From Paenibacillus sp. ACRRX (GTDB lineage Bacteria; Bacillota; Bacilli; Paenibacillales; Paenibacillaceae), in assembly GCF_022346885.1 (NCBI RefSeq), contig NZ_JAKRNK010000001.1, positions 62,001-126,000 of the forward strand: a stretch of DNA of 64,000 nucleotides, read 5' to 3'. The notes below the pieces were generated by a model. It did no database searches, was not told where the DNA came from, and saw nothing but the letters and a program-made list of their open reading frames with translations. Within the stretch, counting starts at the first letter, position 1. The number at the start of each line of letters is the position of its first letter. Made by a program: the position numbers and the translations under genes. Below, one piece after another: positions 44,430 through 54,763 of this stretch.

Positions 44430-44652
44430 CTACATAGAAATATCGGTTTGTGGAAAAAATAACAAGGGATAATAGGGGGTTATCATGCTAATTTGATATA
44501 CTATAGTTACCAGATCGGATTTATATGAAAAAGTATTGTGCAGTTCTGGAAAGCGTGATATTATCGGAACAATCATCATCTGAATCAGGTGACATTTGTA
44601 AAGTTATCAAGATTAAGCATGATCCTATAACTTGTTATTTGGGGGCTACGGT

Positions 44653-45468
44653 ATGAAAAAGAGAACATTAACTTTAATGCTTATCGCATTTGCAATGGTG
44701 ATGGCGGCATGCGGTGGCCAGAACGGGAATACGAAGTCAGAATCGGGTGCTGGGGCTGCGGAGTCGGGATTGCTTGGTGAAATTAAGGCCAATGGCAAGA
44801 TTCATATTGGTACAGAAGGAACCTATCCCCCGTTTACGTATCATGACGATAGCGGCAAGCTGACAGGCTTTGACGTTGAGATTGCGGAGGAAATTGCGAA
44901 GCGGTTGGGTGTAACAGCTGAGTTTTCTGAAGCGAAGTGGGATGGTATGTTTGCTGGATTAGATGCCAAACGATTTGATATTGTCGTCAACCAAGTATCC
45001 ATAAATGATGAACGTAAGAAGAAGTATGACTTTTCCGATCCGTACAGTGTATCCAAAGCCGTGCTGATCGTACATGAAGATAATCAGGATGTGAAGGCAT
45101 TTGCAGACCTGAAAGGGAAAAAGGCAGGCCAATCCTTGACTTCCAATTTGACGGAGCTGGCTAAAGCGAATGGCGCTGAAATCGTGCAGACGGATGGTTT
45201 TAATCAAGCGATCGAATTACTCGTATCCAAGCGCATCGACGCTACTGTAAACGATGGACTTTCTTTCCTTGACTTCAAGAAGCATCGTCCAGAGGCAAAA
45301 GTTAAAGTGGTAGCGGAGCATGAAAGTGCTTCAAGCAGCGGTATTTTGCTGCGTAAAGGGGAGCAAACACTGGTAGATGCAATTAACAAGGCACTTGCGG
45401 ATATGAAGTCAGACGGTACTTACTTGACCATTTCCAAAAAATATTTTAACGCAGATATTTCAAAGTAG
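44653..45468 (+). CDS. tcyA: L-cystine ABC transporter substrate-binding lipoprotein
   Basis: ATG 44653 lies in a GGGGGCTACGGT context. The 271-residue protein has a lipoprotein signal with lipobox AAC at residues 15-17 (MVMAACGG), so Cys17 is the likely lipidated residue. The mature part matches family 3 solute-binding proteins closely related to TcyA/TcyJ: GTEGTYPPFTYHDDSGKLTG, WDGMFAGLDAKRFDIVVNQVS and KKAGQSLTSNLTELAKANGAE. It is anchored outside the membrane and would deliver cystine to the adjacent permease. Confidence 0.88.
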   Translation: MKKRTLTLMLIAFAMVMAACGGQNGNTKSESGAGAAESGLLGEIKANGKIHIGTEGTYPPFTYHDDSGKLTGFDVEIAEEIAKRLGVTAEFSEAKWDGMFAGLDAKRFDIVVNQVSINDERKKKYDFSDPYSVSKAVLIVHEDNQDVKAFADLKGKKAGQSLTSNLTELAKANGAEIVQTDGFNQAIELLVSKRIDATVNDGLSFLDFKKHRPEAKVKVVAEHESASSSGILLRKGEQTLVDAINKALADMKSDGTYLTISKKYFNADISK

Positions 45469-45482
45469 CTGGGTGATCACTC

Positions 45483-46148
45483 GTGAATCAATATTGGGAT
45501 ATATTTATTGACTCGTTATGGCCGATGTTAAAAGCGGGATTATTGTTTGCCGTTCCACTTACGCTGATTTCATTTGTACTCGGGCTTGTGCTGGCTTTAT
45601 TGACAGCACTTGCTCGACTTTCTTCTATTAAGCCGCTGGTATGGCTTGCTCAATTTTATGTGTGGATTATACGAGGGACGCCGCTGCTGGTGCAGTTGTT
45701 TATTATTTTTTATGGGCTTCCCAGCATTGGAATTACGATTGGTGCGTTTCCAGCCGCAATTATTGGTTTTACACTGAGTGTTGGAGCCTACAATTCAGAA
45801 GTGCTGCGGGCTGCAATCAACTCGATCTCGCAAGGGCAATGGGAAGCAGCGGACTCGCTTGGCATGACGCGCAGTCAGATTTTGCGCCGTATAATATTGC
45901 CGCAAGCGGCGCGTGTCTCTGTGCCGCCGTTGTCGAACTCCTTTATTAGCTTGGTCAAGGATACGTCGCTTGCTGCGACCATTACGGTAACAGAAATGTT
46001 TCAGCGAGCACAGCAGATTGCGGCGACAACCTACGAGCCCATGCTCGTATACTGTGAAGTGGCACTTGTCTATTTATTTTTCAGTACAATTCTGTCTGCT
46101 TTACAAGCGAGAGTGGAGAAATATTTTGAACGTTACATTGTGCGCTAG
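45483..46148 (+). CDS. tcyB: L-cystine ABC transporter permease
   Basis: The start GTG 45483 follows AGCTGGGTGATCACTC, a weak site, 14 bases after tcyA. The 221-residue protein has five membrane helices and the EAA-type coupling loop (EAADSLGMTRSQILRRIILPQAARV). The N-terminus contains YVWIIRGTPLLVQLFIIFYG, typical of HAAT-family permeases. In Bacillus the ATPase TcyC gene follows; here the CRISPR leader starts within about 60 bases and no ATPase gene is in the window. Confidence 0.9.
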   Translation: MNQYWDIFIDSLWPMLKAGLLFAVPLTLISFVLGLVLALLTALARLSSIKPLVWLAQFYVWIIRGTPLLVQLFIIFYGLPSIGITIGAFPAAIIGFTLSVGAYNSEVLRAAINSISQGQWEAADSLGMTRSQILRRIILPQAARVSVPPLSNSFISLVKDTSLAATITVTEMFQRAQQIAATTYEPMLVYCEVALVYLFFSTILSALQARVEKYFERYIVR

Positions 46149-46207
46149 GTGCAGCAACAGCAGCAGAAAATGGAGCCGATTGTAACATAAAAGTAGTTTC
46201 AACGTCT

Positions 46208-46387
46208 GGTGCGAATGTGAGGTGCACATGATTTTCCCGGGACATCCGCACCAATATTTTTCTATTATATGTAAAATAATGTTGAGTTTGTAAGTGAAAT
46301 ATTGCATAAAGCATTGTGGAAATATGATTTTCGTGTTATTTTGATCGAAATGAAGTCAATTTGTTGTGTTTTTGGCTTATTTTCGCT
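46208..46387 (+). promoter_or_regulatory. CRISPR array 1 leader with structured element
   Basis: AT-rich leader directly upstream of the first repeat. Its start (46208-46252) can fold as a three-way structure: GGTGCG/CGCACC enclosing ATGTG/CACAT and TCCCGGGA. The same element lies at 59549-59591 before array 2. The last 60 bases (GTTATTTTGATC... TTTTCGCT) also resemble leader 2. The degenerate repeats at the far end of the array support this as the leader side. Confidence 0.75.
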
Positions 46388-48301
46388 GTCGCACTCTATA
46401 CGAGTGCGTGGATAGAAACGGCTTGGGAAAACCCAAGTTGAATTCAAAAGTGGTCGCACTCTATACGAGTGCGTGGATAGAAACCGAAACATTGCTAAAT
46501 CGAACTCGGCGTGGTGGAAGTCGCACTCTATACGAGTGCGTGGATAGAAACACGAGCGTCAGCTCCTTCGGAACCTTCGACAAACTGTCGCACTCTATAC
46601 GAGTGCGTGGATAGAAACTGGAGTATCCTTTTAGTTCACTGTATTCTCCGTCCCGTCGCACTCTATACGAGTGCGTGGATAGAAACTTCAACGACAACTT
46701 GCGGCCGTCCGCGAAGAACTGTCGCACTCTATACGAGTGCGTGGATAGAAACTTCAACGACAACTTGCGGCCGTCCGCGAAGAACTCGGTCGCACTCTAT
46801 ACGAGTGCGTGGATAGAAACTGTAGCAGTGTCTATTATTACAGACACTGGAATGTCGCACTCTATACGAGTGCGTGGATAGAAACACTCCCAATGGGGCA
46901 TTTGATAAAAGTAATCAAGACGTCGCACTCTATACGAGTGCGTGGATAGAAACCGTTGATCTGTGTATTTACGCTGCTGATGATGTTAAACGGTCGCACT
47001 CTATACGAGTGCGTGGATAGAAACTGCCATTTGGCAAGATAACCAATCGATCAGGCACGTCGCACTCTATACGAGTGCGTGGATAGAAACTTTGGAATAC
47101 TTTTTCATACAATTGGTACCTCACGTCGCACTCTATACGAGTGCGTGGATAGAAACAGTAATAAAACTTGATTTACCTACGCCAGAAGATAGTCGCACTC
47201 TATACGAGTGCGTGGATAGAAACACGAAGCTGGCATCTCTCGACAGTCTACTCGGCGTCGCACTCTATACGAGTGCGTGGATAGAAACTGGTTTTTCTAA
47301 TAACTTCATTGCTGCGGAAATATTGTCGCACTCTATACGAGTGCGTGGATAGAAACATATCCGTCCCAACAAATTCTATTTCCGTGTATTCCGGTCGCAC
47401 TCTATACGAGTGCGTGGATAGAAACCTTACAAGTTCGAGCTGACATCTATGAACTACAGGTCGCACTCTATACGAGTGCGTGGATAGAAACCAATGTTGA
47501 CTCACAGTACAGGAATTAACCCGTTACAAGTCGCACTCTATACGAGTGCGTGGATAGAAACATGTTTGCAGGGATAACGTCTAATCCCGCATAAGGTGGT
47601 CGCACTCTATACGAGTGCGTGGATAGAAACTAATAATATTAATTTTCAATTAGAGGACAGGCCATTGGTCGCACTCTATACGAGTGCGTGGATAGAAACA
47701 TCAATACTATATGGTTCCACGAGGTCAGTATAGTCGCACTCTATACGAGTGCGTGGATAGAAACTCTTCTTCGCACTCATCACATCCATCTTCACAACAC
47801 GTCGCACTCTATACGAGTGCGTGGATAGAAACTTATACTTTTTACCGTTTGCTCCTTTGTAGTTGTCTAAAGTCGCACTCTATACGAGTGCGTGGATAGA
47901 AACTTGTCGCATCAATAAATCCTGCTTTGTAAAAGTAGTCGCACTCTATACGAGTGCGTGGATAGAAACAGCTTAGGGTTCGTGTTGAGTAGCTTTCCTA
48001 CCAGTCGCACTCTATACGAGTGCGTGGATAGAAACAACACTGAGCGATACTTGCCATCGCTACGCAAGGCAGTCGCACTCTATACGAGTGCGTGGATAGA
48101 AACCTTTGCCGCAACAACGGAGGGTGAGATTGACGCCAGTCGCACTCTATACGAGTGCGTGGATAGAAACTTAATCAAATATTCATCCGGATCCGTATGA
48201 CTACCAGTCGCACTCTATACGAGTGCGTGAATAGAAACGTGATCGTGCCAACGATCTTAGCGATGTCAGCTTCAGGTCGCACTCTACATAAGTGCGTGCC
48301 A
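46388..48301 (+). CRISPR. Type I-C CRISPR array 1: 28 repeats, 28 spacers plus degenerate end repeat
   Basis: The 32-base repeat starts GTCGCACTC and ends GTGGATAGAAAC, with an internal stem CGCACTC/GAGTGCG and loop TATAC, typical of type I-C. Spacers are 33-39 bases. Repeat starts run from 46388 to 48207; the 28th repeat has one G-to-A change and a 29th (48276) is truncated after GTGCGTGCC. The fifth and sixth spacers (46687-46720 and 46753-46788) are the same 34 bases, the second with two more bases. Transcription from the leader would read the plus strand. Confidence 0.97.
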
Positions 48302-48386
48302 ACGGGTGTCCAGCAAGAATGCAAGGTCGGCGCCTCCTGCGTAGATGCTTTGACCAAACCATGTTATCGTTTAACTCCACCAATCA

Positions 48387-48428
48387 AACAACAAGCAGAC
48401 GCCCAAGAGGCTTCTGCTTGTTGTTTTT
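48387..48428 (+). terminator. Rho-independent terminator after CRISPR array 1
   Basis: AACAACAAGCAG/CTGCTTGTTGTT forms a perfect 12-bp stem followed by T residues, ending array transcription before pxpB. Confidence 0.85.
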
Positions 48429-48480
48429 GGCATTCCATGCTAATGTGGGGTCGTAAATAGTGCTAAAGGGGAGAAATGCT

Positions 48481-49164
48481 GTGCGATACTTTCCACTGGG
48501 AGATGCTGCAATAGTTGTGGAGTTCGATTCTGTTATTGGACCAGCATCTCATGAGAAGGTTCGATTGTTGTCTACCTATCTGGATTTTCACTCATTTAAG
48601 GGGATGGTCGAATATGTCCCTGCTTTTACAACGGTGACGGTATTTTATAATCCGCTAGTTTTGCGATATGCAGAAGCGCAAGCGAAGCTGGAAGAGGCGG
48701 TATGGCAGGCTAAGGGGATGCAACTCGAGCAGACAGCTCGTAATGTCGAAATACCGGTATGTTACGGAGGCGAGTATGGTCCTGATCTGGAAGATGTTGC
48801 TAGACATAACCAACTGACAGCAGATGAGGTTGTTCACATTCACAGCAACGCTGAGTATCTGGTCTACATGATCGGATTTGCGCCGGGATTTCCGTATCTT
48901 GGCGGCATGTCGGAGCGTATTGCTGCACCGAGGCGGCCGTCCCCGCGCCTTGTGATTCCTGTAGGGACGGTTGGTATTGCGGGTATGCAGACGGGAGTGT
49001 ATCCCATAGGCACACCAGGCGGTTGGCAGTTAATTGGCCGCACACCAGAGCCGTTATTTCGTCCGGACATGAAACCTCCAACCTTACTGCGAGCAGGAGA
49101 TAAGGTTCGCTTCCTGCCGATAACGGAGAAGGAATTTGAGAGTTGGGAGGGACGTGAAGGATGA
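48481..49164 (+). CDS. pxpB: 5-oxoprolinase subunit B (KipI family)
   Basis: GTG 48481 follows AAAGGGGAG. The 227-residue protein shows the KipI/PxpB signature: RYFPLGDAAIVVEF at the N-terminus, then EIPVCYGGEYGPDLEDVA, EYLVYMIGFAPGFPYLGG and a cyclophilin-like C-terminal region (RLVIPVGTVGIAGMQTGVYPIGTPGGWQLIG). With PxpA and PxpC it cleaves 5-oxoproline to glutamate using ATP. Bacillus KipI also inhibits the sporulation kinase KinA; that activity cannot be read here. The stop overlaps pxpC by four bases. Confidence 0.9.
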   Translation: MRYFPLGDAAIVVEFDSVIGPASHEKVRLLSTYLDFHSFKGMVEYVPAFTTVTVFYNPLVLRYAEAQAKLEEAVWQAKGMQLEQTARNVEIPVCYGGEYGPDLEDVARHNQLTADEVVHIHSNAEYLVYMIGFAPGFPYLGGMSERIAAPRRPSPRLVIPVGTVGIAGMQTGVYPIGTPGGWQLIGRTPEPLFRPDMKPPTLLRAGDKVRFLPITEKEFESWEGREG

Positions 49165-50156
49165 CGATCAGGGTAATAACGCCGGGTCTGCTAACAACGG
49201 TTCAGGACTTGGGACGCTTTGGATTCCAGAAGTTCGGTGTACTGGCAAGCGGGGCGATGGATACAATGGCACTCAGAATGGCTAACCTGCTAGTGGGAAA
49301 TGAGGAGCATGCGGCAGCGCTCGAAATGACCCTGTTAGGACCTCAGCTTGTATTTGAACAGGGAACAGTTGTGGTTCTTGCGGGCGGCAGCTTGTCACCC
49401 GCAGTTGATGGTGCTGCTATTCCGCTAGGAAGGCCTGTCTATCTACCAGCGGGCAGCAAACTGACTTTTGGCAAGGCTATATCTGGCTGTCGTTCTTATC
49501 TTGCAGTGGCTGGGGGGATTCAAGTGCCAGATGTAATGGGCAGCCGCAGTACCTATTTACGTGCTGGCATAGGCGGATTGCATGGTCGAGCTCTGCAGGC
49601 TGGAGATGTACTGGAGACAGGAGTGGCTGCGAGCGGATGGAATGAGCATTTTAAGGATAGGGCTAAAGTTGAGGTGCTGCCGTGGGGGGCAAGTCATGAG
49701 CTGCAGCCTATGTATCGGGACAATCCTGTGCTTCGTGCGGTGAGCGGGCCGGAATATAACTGTTTTACGGAAGAAAGCAGGCAGATGTTCTGGGAGAAGC
49801 CATTCCGTGTCACACCTCAGTCTGACCGCATGGGATATCGATTGGCAGATGTACCCTTGTCCTTGGCAGATCCATTTGAGATGGTATCCTCGGCTGTAGG
49901 TATCGGCACCATTCAGGTTCCGTCGGAAGGCAACCCGATCGTGCTGTTGGCAGACAGGCAGACAGCAGGTGGTTATCCGCGTATTGCCCATATCATCAGT
50001 GTAGATTTTCCATTAATTGCACAGGTAAAGCCAGGTGGATATGTACGATTTACAGAGGTTTCTCTTGAGGAAGCACAGGAGTTATACATACAGCAGGAAT
50101 ACAGCATTCAACAATTCAAACAGGGAATCAAAGGTAAGCTTGTAAGGAGGAATTAG
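49161..50156 (+). CDS. pxpC: 5-oxoprolinase subunit C (biotin-dependent carboxylase-like KipA)
   Basis: The 331-residue protein starts in the ATGA overlap with pxpB. It begins [25 protein letters not shown] and contains [27 protein letters not shown], then [26 protein letters not shown] and the conserved [34 protein letters not shown]. This is the AHS2 or KipA domain. It partners PxpB; despite the name no biotin attachment site is present. Its length is normal. Confidence 0.92.
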   Translation: MTIRVITPGLLTTVQDLGRFGFQKFGVLASGAMDTMALRMANLLVGNEEHAAALEMTLLGPQLVFEQGTVVVLAGGSLSPAVDGAAIPLGRPVYLPAGSKLTFGKAISGCRSYLAVAGGIQVPDVMGSRSTYLRAGIGGLHGRALQAGDVLETGVAASGWNEHFKDRAKVEVLPWGASHELQPMYRDNPVLRAVSGPEYNCFTEESRQMFWEKPFRVTPQSDRMGYRLADVPLSLADPFEMVSSAVGIGTIQVPSEGNPIVLLADRQTAGGYPRIAHIISVDFPLIAQVKPGGYVRFTEVSLEEAQELYIQQEYSIQQFKQGIKGKLVRRN

Positions 50157-50157
50157 G

Positions 50158-50928
50158 ATGTACAAAGTGGATATCAACTGTGACATGGGAGAAAGTTTTG
50201 GCACTTACCGGTTAGGTGCGGATGTAGAGATTTTGCCGTATGTCACATCCGTTAATATTGCTTGCGGGTTTCATGCTGGTGATCCGTCTGTCATGAAGCG
50301 TACTGTATCCGCAGCGCTTGCGCACGGGGCGGCTATCGGCGCACATCCTGGGTTGCCAGACCTCGCTGGATTCGGCCGACGAAATCTGGATATTACACCA
50401 GGGGAAGCCTACGATATGGTCGTTTATCAAGTTGGTGCCTTATTTGGATTCGTGAAGGCAGCTGGTGGGAACATGCAGCACGTGAAGCCCCACGGCGCAC
50501 TGTACAACATGGCTGCTGCCAATCGTACACTGTCAGATGCGATCGCCCATGCCGTCTATGACGTGAATCCGGAGCTGATCCTGTATGGATTATCGGGCAG
50601 TGAGTTGGTCCGCGCGGGACAGGAAGTGGGGCTTCGCATCGCCCATGAGGTATTTGCAGATCGGACGTATCAAGCCGATGGTTCACTGACATCACGCCGG
50701 GAAGCCAATGCGCTGATAACGGATACGGAACAGGCGGTGCAGCAGGTTATCCGTATGGTAGAAGCAGGAGTGGTTCGTTCCGTTCAGGGATATGACATTG
50801 CTATTCAGGCGGACACAGTGTGTATTCATGGTGATGGTGCGCATGCGCTTGTATTTGCCCAAAGTCTTTGGCAGCAACTAGGAGAGACAGACATTGTCGT
50901 TCAATCCGTTACACAGCGGCAGGCATGA
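50158..50928 (+). CDS. pxpA: 5-oxoprolinase subunit A (LamB/YcsF family)
   Basis: ATG 50158 follows AAGGAGGAATTAGG, one base after the pxpC stop. The 256-residue protein begins [21 protein letters not shown] and has [29 protein letters not shown] and [12 protein letters not shown], all hallmarks of the LamB/YcsF family with a polysaccharide deacetylase-like barrel. The three subunits form the ATP-dependent 5-oxoprolinase that detoxifies pyroglutamate. The order B-C-A differs from the usual Bacillus order, with pxpA last. Confidence 0.92.
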   Translation: MYKVDINCDMGESFGTYRLGADVEILPYVTSVNIACGFHAGDPSVMKRTVSAALAHGAAIGAHPGLPDLAGFGRRNLDITPGEAYDMVVYQVGALFGFVKAAGGNMQHVKPHGALYNMAAANRTLSDAIAHAVYDVNPELILYGLSGSELVRAGQEVGLRIAHEVFADRTYQADGSLTSRREANALITDTEQAVQQVIRMVEAGVVRSVQGYDIAIQADTVCIHGDGAHALVFAQSLWQQLGETDIVVQSVTQRQA

Positions 50929-51388
50929 TGACGAGGCTGCCGGACATCAGAATAATCATGGTGTAGGGGCTTTCGATATTTAATGAAAAGCTCGGTTAAT
51001 ATGAGGCGCATTTTCATCAACATACCTAGGAGTTAAGGCAGTCGCATTTTATGCGGCTCTTTTTTTTGTGGACATACATGCACGGATATGATGTGGACCA
51101 TGCTGTGCGTTAGAATATGCTGCACACAATGCCCTTATTACGGATACAAAGTATGATATTGAATCGGAGTCAAGAGGGATTTTGCACCAATTTTCACTTA
51201 TATGGGCAGGAATGCTTATCTTAGTTGTCGAATATCTAATATTTATGGGAGATTTCGTAAACTTCTGGAGGAAGATAATGAATTCGGATAAGAACTGAGT
51301 TGAAGGAATGGCGGAGACGTTCACTGGAAGCAGATAAAGAATAGTACAACAGCTATTAATGTTTTCCAGGGAAGGAAGGGGATATAAC
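50929..51388 (+). other. Intergenic region between pxpA and cas3
   Basis: It contains one terminator (listed separately). The remaining 320 bases before cas3 are AT-rich and must hold the cas operon promoter; I see no clean -35/-10 pair. A minus-strand frame (51049-51324) has no ribosome site or recognised domain and is not called. Confidence 0.4.
51040..51067 (+). terminator. Rho-independent terminator of the pxp operon
   Basis: AGTCGCAT/ATGCGGCT gives an 8-bp stem with one wobble, a TTT loop and eight T residues. Confidence 0.82.
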
Positions 51389-53896
51389 GTGAGATCAATT
51401 GCTCATATACGTGCTAGTGATAAGCAGGTGCAGACGGTTGAAGCACACTTGTTAGGTGTATGCAAACTGGCGGAGAAATACGGAGAAAAGCTAGGCGTTA
51501 AACATGTGACAGGGTTGGCCGGTTTGCTGCACGATATGGGGAAATATACAAATGCGTTTGCAGACTACATCTTGGCAGCCGAAGCAGCAGCAAATAACCC
51601 CAGTGTCTCCAAGCCGAAGCGGGGCAGTGTAGATCATTCGACAGCAGGAGGCAAGCTGTTATATGACCTGTTTCACGGGGATAAGTCGCCCTATCGTGTC
51701 GTGCTTGCGGAAATTGTGGGCAATGCAATTATTTCGCACCATTCCTACTTAAAAGATTTTTTCGGCCCTGAGCTGGAATCCGACTATTTAAAGCGAGTAA
51801 TAGAAAAGGAACTGGAGGAGTATGAACAAAGTAAGCAGACTTTCTTTGAACATGTGATTGGTGAAAAGGATCTTAATGCTTATGTAGATCAAGCTGCTGT
51901 TGAATTGGAGCAGTATCTGAACAAGGGAGCTGATAACGAGCCTCTTGAGCTTCAATTGATGTTTCTGACGAAGTTGACGTTTAGTGCACTTATAGATGCG
52001 GATCGAACGAATACACGGGCATTTGAAATGAACCTGCCTGATGAGCCCGAACTTGATGTGAACCCACTTTTCCACACTTATTATGATCGATTGCTAAAGA
52101 AGGTACATACGTTTCAATCCGCAAAAGATGCATCTAAGCGGATTAATCGGCTGCGACACGAGATGTCAGAGCAGTGTGATCAATTTGCGGAGCAGCCGCC
52201 AGGCATACGCACCTTATCCATCCCAACAGGGGGAGGCAAAACATTTGCCAGCCTAAGATATGCATTGAAACACGCCTTCACATTCCACTTAAAACGAATT
52301 ATATATATCGTACCCTACACAACTATTATCGAGCAAAATGCAGCAGAGATTCGCAAAATATTAGAGGATGACACCCATATTCTCGAGCACCACTCTAACG
52401 TCGTTCATGAGAGACGTGATCGTAAAGAGGCACCAACTACTCACAATGAGGATCAAGAGCTCGATGGTCTTGCCGTAACACAAGAGCAAAAATTAGAGCT
52501 GGTGAAGGACAACTGGGATGCACCGATCATTTTTACGACGATGGTACAATTTCTGAATGTGTTCTTTACCAAAAGCAGTCGCAACATTAGGCGGCTTCAT
52601 AACGTATGTGAGGCCGTTCTTATTTTTGACGAGGTGCAAAAGGTACCTACCTCCTGTATATCGTTATTTAATCTGACGTTGAATTTTTTGCGGAATTATG
52701 GTGGCTCCAGCATTGTGTTGTGTACGGCAACGCAGCCAGCTCTGGATTACGTAGAGCACAAGCTGGACATGAGTCAGAATGAAGAAATAATAGGGAATAT
52801 CGATGATGTCATTAAAGAGTTTACACGTGTAAAGCTGATCGATAAGGCGACGGGGGAAACGTTTACGACAGACAAGCTCGCTCAATTCGTAGATGATGCC
52901 CTAAATGAAGTGCAAAGCGTGCTCGTGATCTTGAATACGAAATCCGTGGTCAAAGCGCTGTGTGAGCAGTTAGGTGATCAGGTTGTTGACGAGCAGGGCA
53001 CGGTGATCCCTGTATATCATCTAAGCACATACATGTGTGCAGCGCATCGCAATGCTATTTTAGAAAAGGTCAAACAGCATTTGAAGCACAAGGAAAAGGT
53101 GATCTGTGTAAGTACGCCGTTAATTGAGGCGGGTGTTGATATAAGCTTTGAGTGTGTCATTCGTTCCTTGGCCGGATTGGACTCGATTGCCCAAGCGGCT
53201 GGCCGTTGCAACCGTCATCGAGAGCACAACATGCAAAATGTATACATCATTGACCACGCAGAAGAAAACCTGAAGCAACTGGAGGAGATTCGCAAAGGGA
53301 AAGCAATTGTCAGCATTATGCTCAAAGACATGGTGTGCGACCCGACAGCGCATGGAGGTGACTTATTGTCACGTGCAGCAATAAGCAGATACTTTCAGGA
53401 GTATTACATGGAGCGCGCCTCTGATCTGGATTATACAGTGCCCAAGCTTAGTAAAAGCTTAACTTCACTCCTGTTTGCATATGGAAATGATACGGATGGG
53501 TACTATCAGGCTTATCTTCAGCAACGGAAGAAACAGCCGCAAATGGAGGATGCCATCCGGTCGTTGTGTATTAAGAACAGCTACGGCACAGCCGCAGAGC
53601 ATTTTAAAGTGATTGAGGACCTGACGACTCCTGTGATCGTTCCTTATGGTAAGGGAAAAGAGATCATTGCCCAATTGAATGGGGGCGGAACGATTGATGA
53701 TCTGACAGACTTGTTGCGCAGCGCGCAGCCATTTACCGTGAATTTATATGAATATGATATACGAAGAATGGATCAAAGCGGAGGATTAGGCAGTTGTCTG
53801 GATGGGAAAGTGCTCGTGCTAAAAGAAGGAGCGTACAATGATACATTTGGTGTGGACATCGAAAATGATAGCAAAATGGGTTTTTTGAATTCGTAA
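51389..53896 (+). CDS. cas3: CRISPR-associated helicase/nuclease Cas3 (type I-C)
   Basis: GTG 51389 follows GAAGGAAGGGG; the open frame extends ten codons further. The 835-residue protein has an N-terminal HD nuclease domain (LLHDMGKY with His48-Asp49; ISHHSYLK) and a superfamily 2 helicase: Walker A SIPTGGGKTF near residue 280, DEVQ at 414-417, and AAGRCNRHRE as motif VI near 610. It degrades target DNA after recruitment by Cascade. It begins the cas operon and is separated from cas5c by about 140 bases. Confidence 0.96.
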   Translation: MRSIAHIRASDKQVQTVEAHLLGVCKLAEKYGEKLGVKHVTGLAGLLHDMGKYTNAFADYILAAEAAANNPSVSKPKRGSVDHSTAGGKLLYDLFHGDKSPYRVVLAEIVGNAIISHHSYLKDFFGPELESDYLKRVIEKELEEYEQSKQTFFEHVIGEKDLNAYVDQAAVELEQYLNKGADNEPLELQLMFLTKLTFSALIDADRTNTRAFEMNLPDEPELDVNPLFHTYYDRLLKKVHTFQSAKDASKRINRLRHEMSEQCDQFAEQPPGIRTLSIPTGGGKTFASLRYALKHAFTFHLKRIIYIVPYTTIIEQNAAEIRKILEDDTHILEHHSNVVHERRDRKEAPTTHNEDQELDGLAVTQEQKLELVKDNWDAPIIFTTMVQFLNVFFTKSSRNIRRLHNVCEAVLIFDEVQKVPTSCISLFNLTLNFLRNYGGSSIVLCTATQPALDYVEHKLDMSQNEEIIGNIDDVIKEFTRVKLIDKATGETFTTDKLAQFVDDALNEVQSVLVILNTKSVVKALCEQLGDQVVDEQGTVIPVYHLSTYMCAAHRNAILEKVKQHLKHKEKVICVSTPLIEAGVDISFECVIRSLAGLDSIAQAAGRCNRHREHNMQNVYIIDHAEENLKQLEEIRKGKAIVSIMLKDMVCDPTAHGGDLLSRAAISRYFQEYYMERASDLDYTVPKLSKSLTSLLFAYGNDTDGYYQAYLQQRKKQPQMEDAIRSLCIKNSYGTAAEHFKVIEDLTTPVIVPYGKGKEIIAQLNGGGTIDDLTDLLRSAQPFTVNLYEYDIRRMDQSGGLGSCLDGKVLVLKEGAYNDTFGVDIENDSKMGFLNS

Positions 53897-54037
53897 AGTT
53901 CGGAAATGTAGCACTTTGGAATAGCGGTAATAGAGGACACGAAACGTTCATAGGTTATGAGTTTGCCTCTATTGAACATATTTAAAGATGTTCATATAAT
54001 GGAAATATAAGAAAAATAAGGAATGGAAGTGAGCGTG

Positions 54038-54763
54038 ATGAGGAACAGCATCGAGTTTGAGATCGTTGGTAATTACGCGCTGTTTACAGACCCGTTAACG
54101 AAGCTGGGTGGAGAAAAATTGTCCTATCAGATCCCAACCTATCAGGCGTTGAAGGGGATTGTGGAGAGTATTTATTGGAAGCCGACGCTGTTGTATATCA
54201 TCGATGAAGTGCGGGTCATGAAGCCAATTCGTATGGAATCTAAAGGCATTAAGCCAATAGATTATGGCGGGGGCAACACGCTCGCTCATTATACTTATTT
54301 GCGAGATGTTCACTACAAGTGCCGCGCTCATTTTGTGTTTAACCCGCATCGTCCTGACTTGGTCTACGATCATAACGAGCACAAGCATCACAACATCCTA
54401 AAGCGCTCCTTAAAAGCAGGGGGCCGGAGGGACATTTTTCTGGGCACCAGGGAATGCCAAGGCTATGTTGAACCATCTGTGTTTGATGAGGGAGAAGGCT
54501 TTTATGATAACTACGCTGGAGAGATTCATTTTGGGACGATGATTCATGGGATTAACTACCCTGATGAAACGGGGAGACATCAGATGGAGACTCGGTTGTG
54601 GAATCCGGTCATGAAAAATGGGGTTGTCACGTTTATTCCGCCTGAACAATGCGTACAAGTACGTCAACTGGCGGGCGAACTAACACCAAAGCTGTTTAAT
54701 GAGACCAACGTTCAATCCGTAGATGAATTGTATGAACAATTGGCAGAGGGGGGGAATCAATGA
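54038..54763 (+). CDS. cas5c: Cas5c, crRNA-processing subunit (Cas5d)
   Basis: ATG 54038 follows GGAAGTGAG. The 241-residue protein begins [44 protein letters not shown], the conserved Cas5c N-terminus. The stretch [36 protein letters not shown] includes the Lys/His pair and glycine-rich loop. In type I-C, which lacks Cas6, Cas5c cuts the repeat RNA and stays bound to the 5' handle. Its stop overlaps the cas8c start (ATGA). Confidence 0.95.
   Translation: MRNSIEFEIVGNYALFTDPLTKLGGEKLSYQIPTYQALKGIVESIYWKPTLLYIIDEVRVMKPIRMESKGIKPIDYGGGNTLAHYTYLRDVHYKCRAHFVFNPHRPDLVYDHNEHKHHNILKRSLKAGGRRDIFLGTRECQGYVEPSVFDEGEGFYDNYAGEIHFGTMIHGINYPDETGRHQMETRLWNPVMKNGVVTFIPPEQCVQVRQLAGELTPKLFNETNVQSVDELYEQLAEGGNQ

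Noticed and set aside
46366-48460. Open frames with repeated ALYTSAWIET or TLYECVDRN peptides
   Set aside because: They are translations of CRISPR repeats, not genes.
51049-51324. 91-codon minus-strand frame before cas3
   Set aside because: No ribosome site and it overlaps the pxp terminator; no domain recognised.
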